Source: an uncultured Eubacteriales bacterium (GTDB taxonomy: Bacteria; Bacillota; Clostridia; Christensenellales; CAG-314). From it: 64,000 bases of DNA. A program made the position numbers and the translations under genes. Shown here piece after piece: positions 9,035 through 17,617 of this stretch. Under the pieces are notes generated by a model that saw only the letters and a list, made by a program, of their open reading frames with translations, was not told the DNA's origin and ran no database searches. The first letter of the stretch is position 1. Each line of letters opens with the position of its first letter. Where the stretch lies: NCBI GenBank assembly GCA_900544545.1, contig UQVY01000003.1, positions 86,751-150,750 of the forward strand, given 5' to 3'.

Positions 9035-10078
9035 TCAGGACAGTCTGTTTTCGATATAGTCGAGCATAACGGAGTCGTGCGGAACCGCGGATGCGATGTT
9101 TCTTTTGATTTCGTTGCGGCTGAGGAAGACTTTTTCGGTTTGATTTTTGAGGGAAAGCGGAGTAAGGTCCCGTTCGAAGAGGATTTTCGCGCAGCCCTTT
9201 TTCTCGTAGGAGAGGGCGTTTTTGACCTGTTCTCCGCGGCTTCCCGATTCGAGCGGAATGAGCAGCGAAGGTATTCCGTTTGCCATAAGCTCGGAAAGAG
9301 TGTTGCTTCCGGCTCTCGAAACCGCGACGTCCGCGCAGGCGTAATAATCTCCTATGCGGTCGGCGAATTCCGTCTGAAACAATCCTTCTCCCTTCCCTGC
9401 GACGGCTTTGTTTTTCCCCGTGAGAGCAATGACGTTGAAGTTTTCGGTAAGATATCCGAGCGAACCCGAAAGAGCCTCGTTGATTTTTTCCGAGCCGGAC
9501 GAGCCGCCGAGAACGAGAAGTACTGGCTTTTTTTTCGCGAAATTACATTTCCCGAGGACCTCCGACGCGTTCCCGAAGACCTCCCGTCTGAGCGGAGGCG
9601 CGCAGAGGACGCCTTTTTTACCGGCTTTTTCGGCTGCATAAGGAAAGACCGCGAACATCTTTTCCACGAATGGTAGGCTGAGCCTGTTGGCGAGTCCGAG
9701 GGAATAATCGCTCTCGTGCGCCACGCAGGGAATTTTGAGTCCGTGCGCCGCGATTACCACGGGAAGTCCGCCGTATCCTCCCTTGGAAACCACGAGGTCG
9801 GGCTTATAGAGCGAAAGAACGGCTCTGCAGCTTCCGACCGCGCGTCTGAAATTCACGGGCAGCTTAAAAAGCTCCGCCGAGATTTTCCGTCGGAATTTGA
9901 CTCCGGCGAATTCCGAATAAGCCAGACCTTTTCCGATAAACGGGCGGAGAATGCGTCTTTCGAGGCCGCCGACGCCGAGGTAATAGAGGGAATATCTCCC
10001 GATAAGTCTTTGAATGAGAGCGACGTTGGGCGTAACGTGTCCCGCCGTACCTCCGCCGCAAAACAGTATTTTTTTCAT
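9035..10078 (-). CDS. murG: UDP-N-acetylglucosamine--N-acetylmuramyl-(pentapeptide) pyrophosphoryl-undecaprenol GlcNAc transferase
   Basis: MurG, about 347 residues, GT28 fold, makes lipid II at the inner face of the membrane. The N-terminal glycine loop GGGTAGHV, the mid-protein GGYGGLP, and the C-terminal UDP-GlcNAc site (SRAGSNTLSEL, then LIPLESGSRGEQVKNA) are all visible. The start at 10078 has GAGGA eight bases upstream and matches the family start MKKILFCGGG; the longer frame to 10120 adds repeat-derived residues. It stands alone rather than in a dcw cluster; murC lies 45 kb away. Its leader carries an unusual repeat array. Confidence 0.93.
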   Translation of the reverse strand: MKKILFCGGGTAGHVTPNVALIQRLIGRYSLYYLGVGGLERRILRPFIGKGLAYSEFAGVKFRRKISAELFKLPVNFRRAVGSCRAVLSLYKPDLVVSKGGYGGLPVVIAAHGLKIPCVAHESDYSLGLANRLSLPFVEKMFAVFPYAAEKAGKKGVLCAPPLRREVFGNASEVLGKCNFAKKKPVLLVLGGSSGSEKINEALSGSLGYLTENFNVIALTGKNKAVAGKGEGLFQTEFADRIGDYYACADVAVSRAGSNTLSELMANGIPSLLIPLESGSRGEQVKNALSYEKKGCAKILFERDLTPLSLKNQTEKVFLSRNEIKRNIASAVPHDSVMLDYIENRLS

Positions 10079-10095
10079 AGATTTTCCTCGTTTTT

Positions 10096-10225
10096 GCAAT
10101 AAATTGACGTTTTTTTGCAATAATCCGACATTCTTTTTGTAACAATCGGACGTTCTCTTTGTAACAATTTGACATTTTTTTGCAACAATCCGACATTCTT
10201 TTTTTCAATAATCCGACATTCTTCT
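10096..10225. repeat. Six degenerate tandem repeats, 21-23 bp period, in the murG leader
   Basis: Six units begin near 10096, 10117, 10139, 10161, 10182 and 10205. Plus-strand consensus is about GCAAYAATCCGACATTCTTT. Units share GCAA or GTAA, then AAT, then a GACRTT core, then a T run. The spacing is close to two helical turns and is not a multiple of three, so this is not coding. The array lies between a -10 box and the murG ribosome site and would be transcribed. It is not CRISPR-like: there are no spacers. Confidence 0.85.
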
Positions 10226-10230
10226 TTATT

Positions 10231-10236
10231 ATTATA
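10231..10236 (-). promoter_or_regulatory. -10 box for murG
   Basis: Perfect TATAAT on the minus strand just upstream of the repeat array; the -35 is weak (CGGTTT at 17 bp). From here to 10364 on the other side I see only AT-rich spacer. Confidence 0.5.
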
Positions 10237-10364
10237 CGCAACGGCTTCCTAAAAAACCGTCCTTACGGGCGATAATCCGAAGATTTACGGGTAAATTATA
10301 GAGGCTTAATGAGGAAGAAAAATAAAGGTTTTATAAGTAAAAGCGGAAAAAACGGTGAAAACGC

Positions 10365-10392
10365 TTGATAAAATTCCGTAAATATGTAAAAT
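10365..10392 (+). promoter_or_regulatory. Promoter of the serine hydrolase gene
   Basis: TTGATA, 16-bp spacer, TAAAAT, about 40 bp before the start codon at 10433. Confidence 0.65.
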
Positions 10393-10432
10393 ATCAGGTG
10401 TAAGTTATTTTTTTGTGTGAGGTCTTTATCCT

Positions 10433-12253
10433 ATGGACATAAAATCTTCCTCGAATCTCGTGCGGCTGCTTCTGAGCATAGCCGATAAAAAGAGCGCGAC
10501 CAATACGGTCATAGAAACTCCCCCGCAGAAGGTTCTGCTCACGCCCGAAAGGAAAGCCGACGGCGAAACCGATCTTCCCGTAACTCTTCCCGAGGCGGTC
10601 GGAGTGAATTCGGGGAGGATAAAGGCTTATTTCGACGCTCTGACGAAGGACGGGACGGTTTTTCCGCACAGCGTTCTTATAGCCAAAGGCGGTTTCGAGA
10701 TAGGGAGGAAGGAATGGGGACCTTATTCGGCTTCGAGGTGGCATATAAGCTATTCTATGGCAAAGACCATCGTCGGAATAGCCGTGGGTTTTCTTCTTCG
10801 CGAGGAAAGAATAACGCTCGATACGCGCGTTTTCAAAATATTCGAAAAGAAGCTTCCGCTCACCGTGAATTTCAAGATGTACGCGCTTACCGTCAGGAAT
10901 CTTCTGACTATGCAGTCGGGAGTCAACTTCAACGAAGCCGGTTCGGTCAGCAGCAGCAACTGGATTTCCTCGTTCCTGTCCTCGCAGATATCCTTCGAGC
11001 CGGGGAAGGGCTTCAATTACAACAGTATGAATACCTATATGCTCTCTGCGATAGTCCGCGAGGTTACGGGCGAAGGACTCGTGGAATACCTTACTCCGCG
11101 GCTATTCGATCCACTCGGAATAAAGCGTATTTTCTGGGAAAAGAGTCCCGACGGCGTGGAAAAGGGCGGCTGGGGATTGTTTATTCTGCCCAAGGATATG
11201 CTTAAACTGGGTGTGCTTTTCGCGCAGAGAGGAATGTGGGGAGGGGAGCGTATAGTTCTTCCCGAATGGATCGACGAAATGAGCGCGAAGCAGGCTGAGG
11301 TTCCGGAAAACGTTTCGAGGTACGACTACGGCTATCAGATGTGGCATTCGGACGAGCCGGAGCAGTGTGTTTTCAACGGGCTTTTCGGTCAGAACATCAA
11401 TATTTTTAAAAAAAGCGGAATAGTCGTCGCAAGCACCGCGGGAAACTGCGATATGTTCCACACCAACAACTTCTTCCGTATAACCGAGGAATTCTGGGGC
11501 TACTCGGAAAAGCTCTGCGACGAGGAGCAGAAGCTTCCCGACGGACTTCAGGTCTACGACCGAACCGAGAGGTTTTATACGGGCAAGCCCTTTGACGGAG
11601 AAGGTTATCCCGAAAAACTGAACGCCTTCGTCGGCGCGGTATATACGGTCCGCTCGCGGAAAGCCAAAAACACGGGCGTTCTTCCATTGTTTATGCAGAT
11701 GACTCAGAACAACTACACTTCAGGCGTCGAAAAAATCGGTTTTGCGGTAAAGGACGGGATTTTCACGGTCGATTTCACCGAAGGCGAAGAGAAATTCGGG
11801 ATTCCGGTGTGTTTCGGAAGGAATAAGGACTCGGTTTTCAGGTTCGGCGGCGAGATTTATTCGATAGCGACCGAAGGAGTTCTGACCGAGAACGAAGACG
11901 GCGTGCCCTGCTTGAAAATCCGCATAAGCTTCACGGAAACGGCATCCGTGCGGTATATCAAGTTCTTTTTCTACGAGCGCGAGATACGGACGTACTGGAA
12001 CGAAACTCCGGGCGCGCTTTTCCTCGACAAGGGGCTTGTGAGCGTGCTTGCGGGCTTCCGAAAGAACAAGCTTTTCGGCGGGGTCGCGGGGAAGGTGGAC
12101 GTCGAGTATTTTTCCGAGCAGTTCCGCAAGCTTTTCGAGTCGGAGGCGGACGGCGTGATGGAAAACGGCGGCGAGCCGCGGCGTTTTGCCGGCTCCAGTC
12201 GCGAAGAGCTGTACAATCAGGACGCCTTTCCCGAGCTTCTGAACGGCGATTAA
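10433..12253 (+). CDS. Beta-lactamase-family serine hydrolase
   Basis: 606 residues. Residues 50-360 are a class C beta-lactamase/esterase-like fold (serine hydrolase, PF00144 type) with the nucleophile motif S108-M-A-K111 and the second motif Y196-N-S in FNYNSMNTY. The mid-protein GGWGLFILPKDMLKLG is typical of EstB/6-aminohexanoate-hydrolase relatives. The C-terminal 240 residues are a separate, beta-rich region I cannot name. There is no clear signal peptide, so it is probably cytoplasmic. The substrate is unknown; esterase, peptidase or amide hydrolase are all possible. It is monocistronic with its own promoter and terminator. Confidence 0.75.
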   Translation: MDIKSSSNLVRLLLSIADKKSATNTVIETPPQKVLLTPERKADGETDLPVTLPEAVGVNSGRIKAYFDALTKDGTVFPHSVLIAKGGFEIGRKEWGPYSASRWHISYSMAKTIVGIAVGFLLREERITLDTRVFKIFEKKLPLTVNFKMYALTVRNLLTMQSGVNFNEAGSVSSSNWISSFLSSQISFEPGKGFNYNSMNTYMLSAIVREVTGEGLVEYLTPRLFDPLGIKRIFWEKSPDGVEKGGWGLFILPKDMLKLGVLFAQRGMWGGERIVLPEWIDEMSAKQAEVPENVSRYDYGYQMWHSDEPEQCVFNGLFGQNINIFKKSGIVVASTAGNCDMFHTNNFFRITEEFWGYSEKLCDEEQKLPDGLQVYDRTERFYTGKPFDGEGYPEKLNAFVGAVYTVRSRKAKNTGVLPLFMQMTQNNYTSGVEKIGFAVKDGIFTVDFTEGEEKFGIPVCFGRNKDSVFRFGGEIYSIATEGVLTENEDGVPCLKIRISFTETASVRYIKFFFYEREIRTYWNETPGALFLDKGLVSVLAGFRKNKLFGGVAGKVDVEYFSEQFRKLFESEADGVMENGGEPRRFAGSSREELYNQDAFPELLNGD

Positions 12254-12362
12254 GGCATAGTGAAAGTAAGGTGAAAACGGAGTAATTCCGGAGTCCGTTT
12301 CGGGATATTCAAGTGATAACGAAGTTAAACCGCGGCTCAGGCTCAGCAAATAAAAATAAATC

Positions 12363-12395
12363 AAAGCTTATAAACGTATGTTATTTATAAGCTTT
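12363..12395. terminator. Hairpin between convergent genes
   Basis: Perfect 12-bp inverted repeat AAAGCTTATAAA/TTTATAAGCTTT with a 9-nt loop, AT-rich on both sides. It lies between the hydrolase and the convergent cysteine desulfurase and could end both transcripts. Confidence 0.7.
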
Positions 12396-12502
12396 ATTCA
12401 TATTTATTTAACGATAAGTTCATCGAAAAATCAAAATTTTTAGTCGATTTTCGTTGTTTTTTTGCGTATTTTTTGTGTGCAATTCCGACTCTTGTGTTGA
12501 AT

Positions 12503-13885
12503 TCAGGGTGATATCAGTCTTTTAACGGTGAGAAGAAAGCTATCGATTTGTGTTTCGGTGGTGTCTATCCCGGGTGAAACGCGGACTGCTCCGGAGAGTG
12601 AAGTTCCGAGTCTTTCGTGCATAAGGGGCGCGCAGTGAAGACCTCCGCGGACGACGAAGCCGTGGTCGTAAAGGCTTTGCGCGAAGACCGCGGAGTCGAA
12701 ATCGGCGTCTGTCGTAACGAAGGTGACTATTGCGCCGGGGTTATCGCAGCTGAGGATTTTCACCTTCGGATAAAGGTCATAAAGCCCGTTATAGAGGCGT
12801 TTTCCGATATAATCGAGATTTCCTCGGATCTCCTCTTCGTACTTTTCGAGCCAATCGAGAGCGGCGAGGGCGGCGTTTATTGCGGGGAGGTTGTGCGTGC
12901 CTGCCTCGTAGCGTTCCGGCGGGAAGTCCGGCATATCTTTATCCGCGGAAAGCGTCCCCGTCCCCCCGTAAACGAGCGGCTCCATCTCTATCCCCTCCCT
13001 CACAATCATCGCCCCGATACCGGAAAGGGCGTGGAGGGACTTATGGAAGGGGAAGGCGGCAATGTCGATATTGGAGAGGTCAACGTTCATTATTCCGACG
13101 GACTGCGCGCAATCGACAATCGAATAAATTCCGCGGCTCCTCAAAAGTTTTGTGATAGCCGCTATGTCGTCGATTCCGCCGGTTACGTTGCTCATATGCG
13201 AAATTACCACTATTTTTACGTCGGGCGTCAGGTACGGCGCAAGCGTTTCCGGAGTTACCCGTCCGAACTCGTCGGTAGGCACTACGCCGTAGGAAAAACC
13301 GTTGCCTGCGGCTTCGTAAGGCGGCTTCGGGGCGGCGTTGTTTCCTGTTTTTTGGTTTGAAGTTCTGGCTGTCGAACGGGCGGTCGGAGTTACCCGTCCG
13401 AACTCGTCGGTCGGCACTACGCCGTAGGAAAAACCGTTGTCTGCGGCTTCGTAAGGCGGCTTCGGGGCGGCGTTGTTTCCTGTTTTTTTGTTCGAAGTTT
13501 TTGTTGCCGAACGGGCGGTCGGAGTTATGCGTCCGAATTCGTCGGCGGCGTTGATTGCGCAGGGGAAACGCCTTTTCGCGAGGGCGTAGACGGGGCGAAG
13601 GACGGCGTTGTGCGCGGCTTGCGTCACGAGAATCCGGCAGGGAGGCAGGCGGGCGGCAAGTCCGAGTATCGCCTGATTCAGAGCGAAGGTGCAGCCCGGG
13701 GTCAGTACTACGAAATGATCGCGGGCGTTCGTGAGCTTCAGAAGCTTTTCGCGAAGAGCGGAGAGTTTTTCGGCGGTGGCGTCGAATCCCGCGGAACGAC
13801 CGACGGACAGAGCGGAAATCGTCGCGGCTTTTATTACTTCGGGAGGCTTGAAGAGAGTGGTCGCGGCGTTATTCAGGTATATCAT
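12503..13885 (-). CDS. Cysteine desulfurase-like aminotransferase class V with two in-frame 45-residue repeats
   Basis: 460 residues, PLP enzyme of the EGC-type cysteine desulfurase family (start MIYLNNAATT). The cofactor aspartate lies in VDCAQS (D258), the Schiff-base lysine is K282 (FPFHKSLH), and the C-terminal GGLHCAPLMH and GAVRVSPG are conserved. Family members run near 370-380 residues. Here 90 extra residues (122-211) sit after DEFGRITP as two near-identical 45-residue units, each ending in a new DEFGRVTP. The insert precedes the strand leading to SHMSNVTGG, probably at a surface loop. The start at 13885 is chosen by homology; AAGGAG lies 12 bases upstream, rather far. A DUF3343 gene is divergent next door, a known partner of this family in sulfur or selenium handling. 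Confidence 0.85.
   Translation of the reverse strand: MIYLNNAATTLFKPPEVIKAATISALSVGRSAGFDATAEKLSALREKLLKLTNARDHFVVLTPGCTFALNQAILGLAARLPPCRILVTQAAHNAVLRPVYALAKRRFPCAINAADEFGRITPTARSATKTSNKKTGNNAAPKPPYEAADNGFSYGVVPTDEFGRVTPTARSTARTSNQKTGNNAAPKPPYEAAGNGFSYGVVPTDEFGRVTPETLAPYLTPDVKIVVISHMSNVTGGIDDIAAITKLLRSRGIYSIVDCAQSVGIMNVDLSNIDIAAFPFHKSLHALSGIGAMIVREGIEMEPLVYGGTGTLSADKDMPDFPPERYEAGTHNLPAINAALAALDWLEKYEEEIRGNLDYIGKRLYNGLYDLYPKVKILSCDNPGAIVTFVTTDADFDSAVFAQSLYDHGFVVRGGLHCAPLMHERLGTSLSGAVRVSPGIDTTETQIDSFLLTVKRLISP
13251..13530. repeat. 135-bp in-frame tandem repeat inside the cysteine desulfurase gene
   Basis: Copies start at 13251, 13386 and (partial, last copy) 13521, exactly 135 bp apart. The two full units differ at only a few bases and encode TARS-(A/T)-..TGNNAAPKPPYEAA..GFSYGVVPTDEFGRVTP. 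The repeat keeps the frame. Confidence 0.93.
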
Positions 13886-13969
13886 AACTATTTTAAGCTC
13901 CTTTTTCATAGAATAAATCGGACGGAGAATTCGTTTTTTCGGTCGAGGACAGCCAGACGAATATCCGTA

Positions 13970-13975
13970 TATAAT
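13970..13975 (+). promoter_or_regulatory. -10 box for the DUF3343 gene
   Basis: TATAAT about 50 bp before the start at 14024; I see no convincing -35. Confidence 0.4.
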
Positions 13976-14023
13976 TATTTTATGCGAAAAAAACGCAAAA
14001 AGGAATTGCGTGAGGAGGAGAAT

Positions 14024-14287
14024 ATGCGGACGGAATACGCGGCGGCGGCTTTCAGATCGCCGGACGAGGCTATGAGAGCATTGAATATTTTGAGGGAAAA
14101 CCGAATCCGGGCGGAGCTTATAAATACTCCGTCGGCAGCGAGAGTGGGCTGCGGGATTTCGGTGAGAGTGGAGATGAACGAGGCGGAGAGAATGTTCGGG
14201 TTGGTTTCGGGAATGGGGACGTTTGCGGGGGTTTTTCGGGTTTATAACGTGAAAGGGAAGCCGGTCGTGGTGAGTTTCGGGAAGTGA
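14024..14287 (+). CDS. DUF3343 protein
   Basis: 87 residues. The pattern is a short alpha-beta domain that takes in one side chain (FRSPDEAMRALNILRENRI, then INTPSAARVGCGISVRV), as in DUF3343. In many Clostridia this family sits beside EGC cysteine desulfurases and is thought to act as a small sulfur or selenium carrier; a single cysteine (GCGISV) is present. The start at 14024 follows a strong GAGGAGGAG; an in-frame ATG at 13982 lacks one. Here it is divergent from the desulfurase rather than co-oriented. The carrier function is inference. Confidence 0.72.
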   Translation: MRTEYAAAAFRSPDEAMRALNILRENRIRAELINTPSAARVGCGISVRVEMNEAERMFGLVSGMGTFAGVFRVYNVKGKPVVVSFGK

Positions 14288-14668
14288 AAGATTGTTGGGT
14301 TTTGCGGAATTACAGGAGGGTTTCGGGAATTTCGGGAGAAAGAGTTTTCGGGAGCGGAAGAATGTCGGATTTTTGAAAGAAAATGAAACCAATTGGCGGG
14401 AGTTTTCGGAAGGGAAGGGTTGTCGGAGGTTTCGAAAACGGAAGATTGTTGGATTTTTGGGAGAAATTCGGGAGAAAAGAGATAGGATTATCTGAGATTC
14501 GGGGAGAATATGAGAGCCGATTCGGGAGGAAAGGGGCGAAAAGCACTTGCAATCTTATTTGCCGCGTAAAAAATAGCGCAAGATAATTGTATTTTTTCGC
14601 TTGCGGTGGTATAATTACAAACGAGAAAAAACGCGGCGGAAAACTCCGTCGCACGGAGAAAATAACAA
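14288..14668. other. Gene-free purine-rich spacer with irregular repeats
   Basis: About 380 bp without a believable gene. A motif like GATTGTTGGATTTTTG or GAATGTCGGATTTTTG recurs at 14290, 14360, 14418 and 14444, with irregular spacing. It resembles the minus-strand reading of the murG leader repeat (GAATGTCGGATTATTG). A promoter lies at the end. Confidence 0.5.
14587..14615 (+). promoter_or_regulatory. Promoter of the glycerol-3-phosphate dehydrogenase-like set
   Basis: TTGTAT, 17-bp spacer, TATAAT, 54 bp before the first gene of the set. Confidence 0.7.
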
Positions 14669-16105
14669 ATGTACGACGTAATCGTTGCAGGCGGCGGCGT
14701 TATCGGGACTTCGGTCCTCGCGGCGTTGTCGCATATTAAAATAAAAACCCTTCTCCTCGAAAAGGAAGAGGACGTTTCCTGCGGCTGCTCCAAAGCAAAC
14801 AGCGGAATCGTTCACGCGGGGTACGACGCAGAGGAGGGAACACTCAAAGCCCGCTTCAACGTCAGAGGCGCGGAAATGTATCCCGAACTTTGCCGGAAAT
14901 TTCACGTCCCTTATAAGAATACCGGCTCGCTCGTGCTTGCGCCGAAGGACAGAATAAACGAACTCGAAAAACTCTATGAGAGAGGAATAAAAAACGGAGT
15001 ATCGGGACTCGAAATCGTAGAGGGAGAAAGCCTTAAAAAGCTCGAACCGAATATCGCGGAGGGGATCGAATTCGGACTCTACGCGCCGACGGCGGGAATA
15101 GTTTCGCCCTACGGATTCACCATCGCGCAGGCGCAGCACGCAATAATCAACGGGGCTGAGATTCTGACAGAAAAGGAAATCGTTTCCGTTTCCGAAACCG
15201 AGGAAGGATTTTCCGTGGGAACGGCGGACGGCTCGGAATATAAATGCAGAGTGTTTATAAACTGCGCGGGATACGGCTCGAAGGAGATTTCGGATATGCT
15301 CGGAGAGGAGCTTCCGCCAGTTTCTTACAAGAGAGGGGATTATATCATTCTCGACAGGACAGAGCACGATAAGTTCAGGCATACCTGCTTCCCGCTCCCC
15401 GACGAAAACGGAAAGGGAATACTCGTTTCTCCAACGGCGGACGGAAACGTTATTCTCGGTCCGACGGGATTTTCCGTGGACAGCGGCACCGATACCGCGG
15501 TCGCGGAGGACGGCCTCGCGCTCATCAGAAGCTCCGTTCCGAAAATGATGAGGAACGTCGATTTCCGCAAGGGCATAAGAGTCTTCGCGGGGGTGAGATG
15601 CAGCAGCGGAAGGGATTTCGTCATAGGAAACGGAAAGAATCCCGATTATATCTACCTTCAGGGAATATGCTCGCCCGGACTTACGGCGGCACCCGCCATC
15701 GCGGAATACGTCGCGGAAGAGCTGCTCGGAAAGACTTCGCTCAAAGCCGAGAAAAAGGACGAGAGAGAGATTAAGTACCTCCCCGCAAGACCGATTACGA
15801 GAGATCTTTCCGTAGCGGAATGGCAGGAGCTTGCGCGGAAGAATCCCGAATACGCGGTCATAGTCTGCAGATGCGAAAGAATAACCGAAGGGGAGATCCT
15901 CGACGTTCTGAGAGAACCTCTTCCCCCGAAATCGGCGGACGCCCTCAAAAGAAGAGTGCGGACGAGTATGGGAAGATGTCAGGGAGGATTCTGTACGCCG
16001 AGAGTCATGGAAATATTGGCGGACTTTTACGGACTGCCGCCCGAGAGCGTTACCAAATGCGGCAAGGGAAGCGAAATAGTGACCGCCGACGTTATAGAGG
16101 ATTGA
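14669..16105 (+). CDS. GlpA-like FAD-dependent dehydrogenase with C-terminal [2Fe-2S] domain
   Basis: 478 residues. An N-terminal dinucleotide-binding loop (VAGGGVIGTS) opens a DAO-type FAD domain (about 1-365) like GlpA or L-2-hydroxyglutarate oxidase. The last 90 residues are a BFD-like [2Fe-2S] domain: VCRC at the start and GRCQGGFC further on give four cysteines. With the next two genes it forms the clostridial set usually read as an anaerobic glycerol-3-phosphate dehydrogenase feeding electrons to a carrier. No glpK or glycerol facilitator lies nearby, so the substrate is inferred. Confidence 0.8.
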   Translation: MYDVIVAGGGVIGTSVLAALSHIKIKTLLLEKEEDVSCGCSKANSGIVHAGYDAEEGTLKARFNVRGAEMYPELCRKFHVPYKNTGSLVLAPKDRINELEKLYERGIKNGVSGLEIVEGESLKKLEPNIAEGIEFGLYAPTAGIVSPYGFTIAQAQHAIINGAEILTEKEIVSVSETEEGFSVGTADGSEYKCRVFINCAGYGSKEISDMLGEELPPVSYKRGDYIILDRTEHDKFRHTCFPLPDENGKGILVSPTADGNVILGPTGFSVDSGTDTAVAEDGLALIRSSVPKMMRNVDFRKGIRVFAGVRCSSGRDFVIGNGKNPDYIYLQGICSPGLTAAPAIAEYVAEELLGKTSLKAEKKDEREIKYLPARPITRDLSVAEWQELARKNPEYAVIVCRCERITEGEILDVLREPLPPKSADALKRRVRTSMGRCQGGFCTPRVMEILADFYGLPPESVTKCGKGSEIVTADVIED

Positions 16106-16194
16106 ACGGAGAGAACGGACGGTCGGAACGGAGAGTTGAAAAAAGCTCGGAACGGAGAGAGCGGAAGAAGATTCCCCTCCGAGAAAATCGAAAC

Positions 16195-16312
16195 CGACGG
16201 ACGGGAAAATCGCCGAGGGAAGAGAAATCGTAACTGCGGAGGGGAAGCTCGTTGGTGGAGCGGAATCGTAACCGAGGACGGAAAGCTCGCCGAGGGAAGC
16301 GAAATCGTCGGA
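16195..16312 (+). repeat. 38-39-bp tandem repeat between the two oxidoreductase genes
   Basis: Three degenerate copies with a core like GAAGCTCGCCGAGGGAAGC then GAAATCGT, the last element ending near 16230, 16268 and 16307. The 267-bp spacer has no credible gene. Confidence 0.65.
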
Positions 16313-16372
16313 GCATAGAGATTCACGAGGAAAGAAAACCGAGAAGGGTTACCGAAAATAAGGAGAAAAACA

Positions 16373-17617
16373 ATGAAGGAATACGACGTTGCCGTGATAG
16401 GAGGCGGTCCGGCGGGAATGGCGGCGGCTGCCGAAGCCGCGAAAAACGGAGCCGAAACGCTCGTCATAGAAAGGGACGGCAGACAGGGCGGAATCCTCAA
16501 TCAGTGCATTCACAACGGATTCGGACTGCATTTGTTCGGAGAGGAGCTTACCGGTCCCGAATTCGCGCAGAGATTCATCGACGAGGTCGCCGCGAGCGGA
16601 GCGAAGGTTATGACGGGAGCCTTCGTCGTCGAAATAAGAGAGGACAAAACTCTCGTTACCGTAAGTCCTTCGGGCGGCGTTGAGGAAATAAAGGCGAAAG
16701 CCGTGGTTCTCGCTATGGGCGCGAGAGAAAGATCCGCGGGAGCCATTGGACTCACCGGAAGCAGACCGGACGGAATCTGGACGGCGGGACTGGCGCAAAG
16801 ACTTTGCAACGTCGAAGGAATGCTCGTCGGAAAGAAGATAGTCATTCTCGGAAGCGGGGACATCGGACTTATTATGGCGAGAAGAATGACCTGCGAGGGC
16901 GCGGAGGTCAGAATGGTCTGCGAGATTATGCCTTACTCGGGCGGACTCAGGAGAAATATCGTTCAGTGCCTCGACGACTTCGGAATTCCGCTGCTGCTTT
17001 CGACGACCGTTACGAGAGTAGTGGGCAAAAAGAGAGTGGAGGGAGTTTATATCGCCGACATAAAGGACGGTAAACCTCTGCCCGAGACCGAAAGATTCGT
17101 GGAATGCGACACCTTGCTCCTTTCGGTGGGACTTATACCCGAGACCGACCTTCTTTCGGGCAGCGGAATCGAAACCGACCGCGCGACCGGAAGCTTTGTC
17201 GTCAACGAATTCAGGGAAACCTCCCTCCCCGGGATTTTCGCCTGCGGAAACGTCCTCCATATCCACGACCTCGTGGACAACGTTGCGGACGAAGGATTCC
17301 GGGCGGGCAGAAGCGCGGCGGATTACGCTCTGCGCGGAAGAGAATCCGAGCCGAGAAATATACCCGTCAAGGCAGGAAAAGGAATAAAATACGTCCTTCC
17401 GCAGAGAATAGACGGTGAAAAGGGAAAGGCTACGATTTACTTCAGGACGGATAACGTTTACGCGCGTCCGACGATCACGGTGAGATGCGGAGAAAAGGTC
17501 GTTGCCGCGCAGAAAAAAGCGGTCACCGCTCCGGGAGAAATGCAGAGCGTTGCCGTGGACACGGCGAAAATCGACGGAGAGGTCGTGGTCGAAATTACGG
17601 CCGGAGAAAAGCGTTAA
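16373..17617 (+). CDS. NAD(P)/FAD-dependent oxidoreductase (GlpB-like partner)
   Basis: 414 residues. Two Rossmann loops are visible: VIGGGPAGMAAAAEA at the N-terminus for FAD, and VILGSGDIGLIMARRM near residue 160 for NAD(P). An EGMLVGKK-type linker and FACGNVLHIHDLVD near the end are typical of thioredoxin-reductase-like flavoproteins. It is the second gene of a conserved trio with the GlpA-like gene and DUF1667. A good ribosome site (AAGGAGAAAAACA) precedes it. It probably takes electrons from the GlpA-like subunit. Its last codons begin a 64-bp tandem repeat. Confidence 0.8.
   Translation: MKEYDVAVIGGGPAGMAAAAEAAKNGAETLVIERDGRQGGILNQCIHNGFGLHLFGEELTGPEFAQRFIDEVAASGAKVMTGAFVVEIREDKTLVTVSPSGGVEEIKAKAVVLAMGARERSAGAIGLTGSRPDGIWTAGLAQRLCNVEGMLVGKKIVILGSGDIGLIMARRMTCEGAEVRMVCEIMPYSGGLRRNIVQCLDDFGIPLLLSTTVTRVVGKKRVEGVYIADIKDGKPLPETERFVECDTLLLSVGLIPETDLLSGSGIETDRATGSFVVNEFRETSLPGIFACGNVLHIHDLVDNVADEGFRAGRSAADYALRGRESEPRNIPVKAGKGIKYVLPQRIDGEKGKATIYFRTDNVYARPTITVRCGEKVVAAQKKAVTAPGEMQSVAVDTAKIDGEVVVEITAGEKR

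Noticed and set aside
10096..10225. CRISPR array
   Set aside because: Units adjoin directly with no unique spacers, the period is only 21-23 bp, and no cas genes are present.
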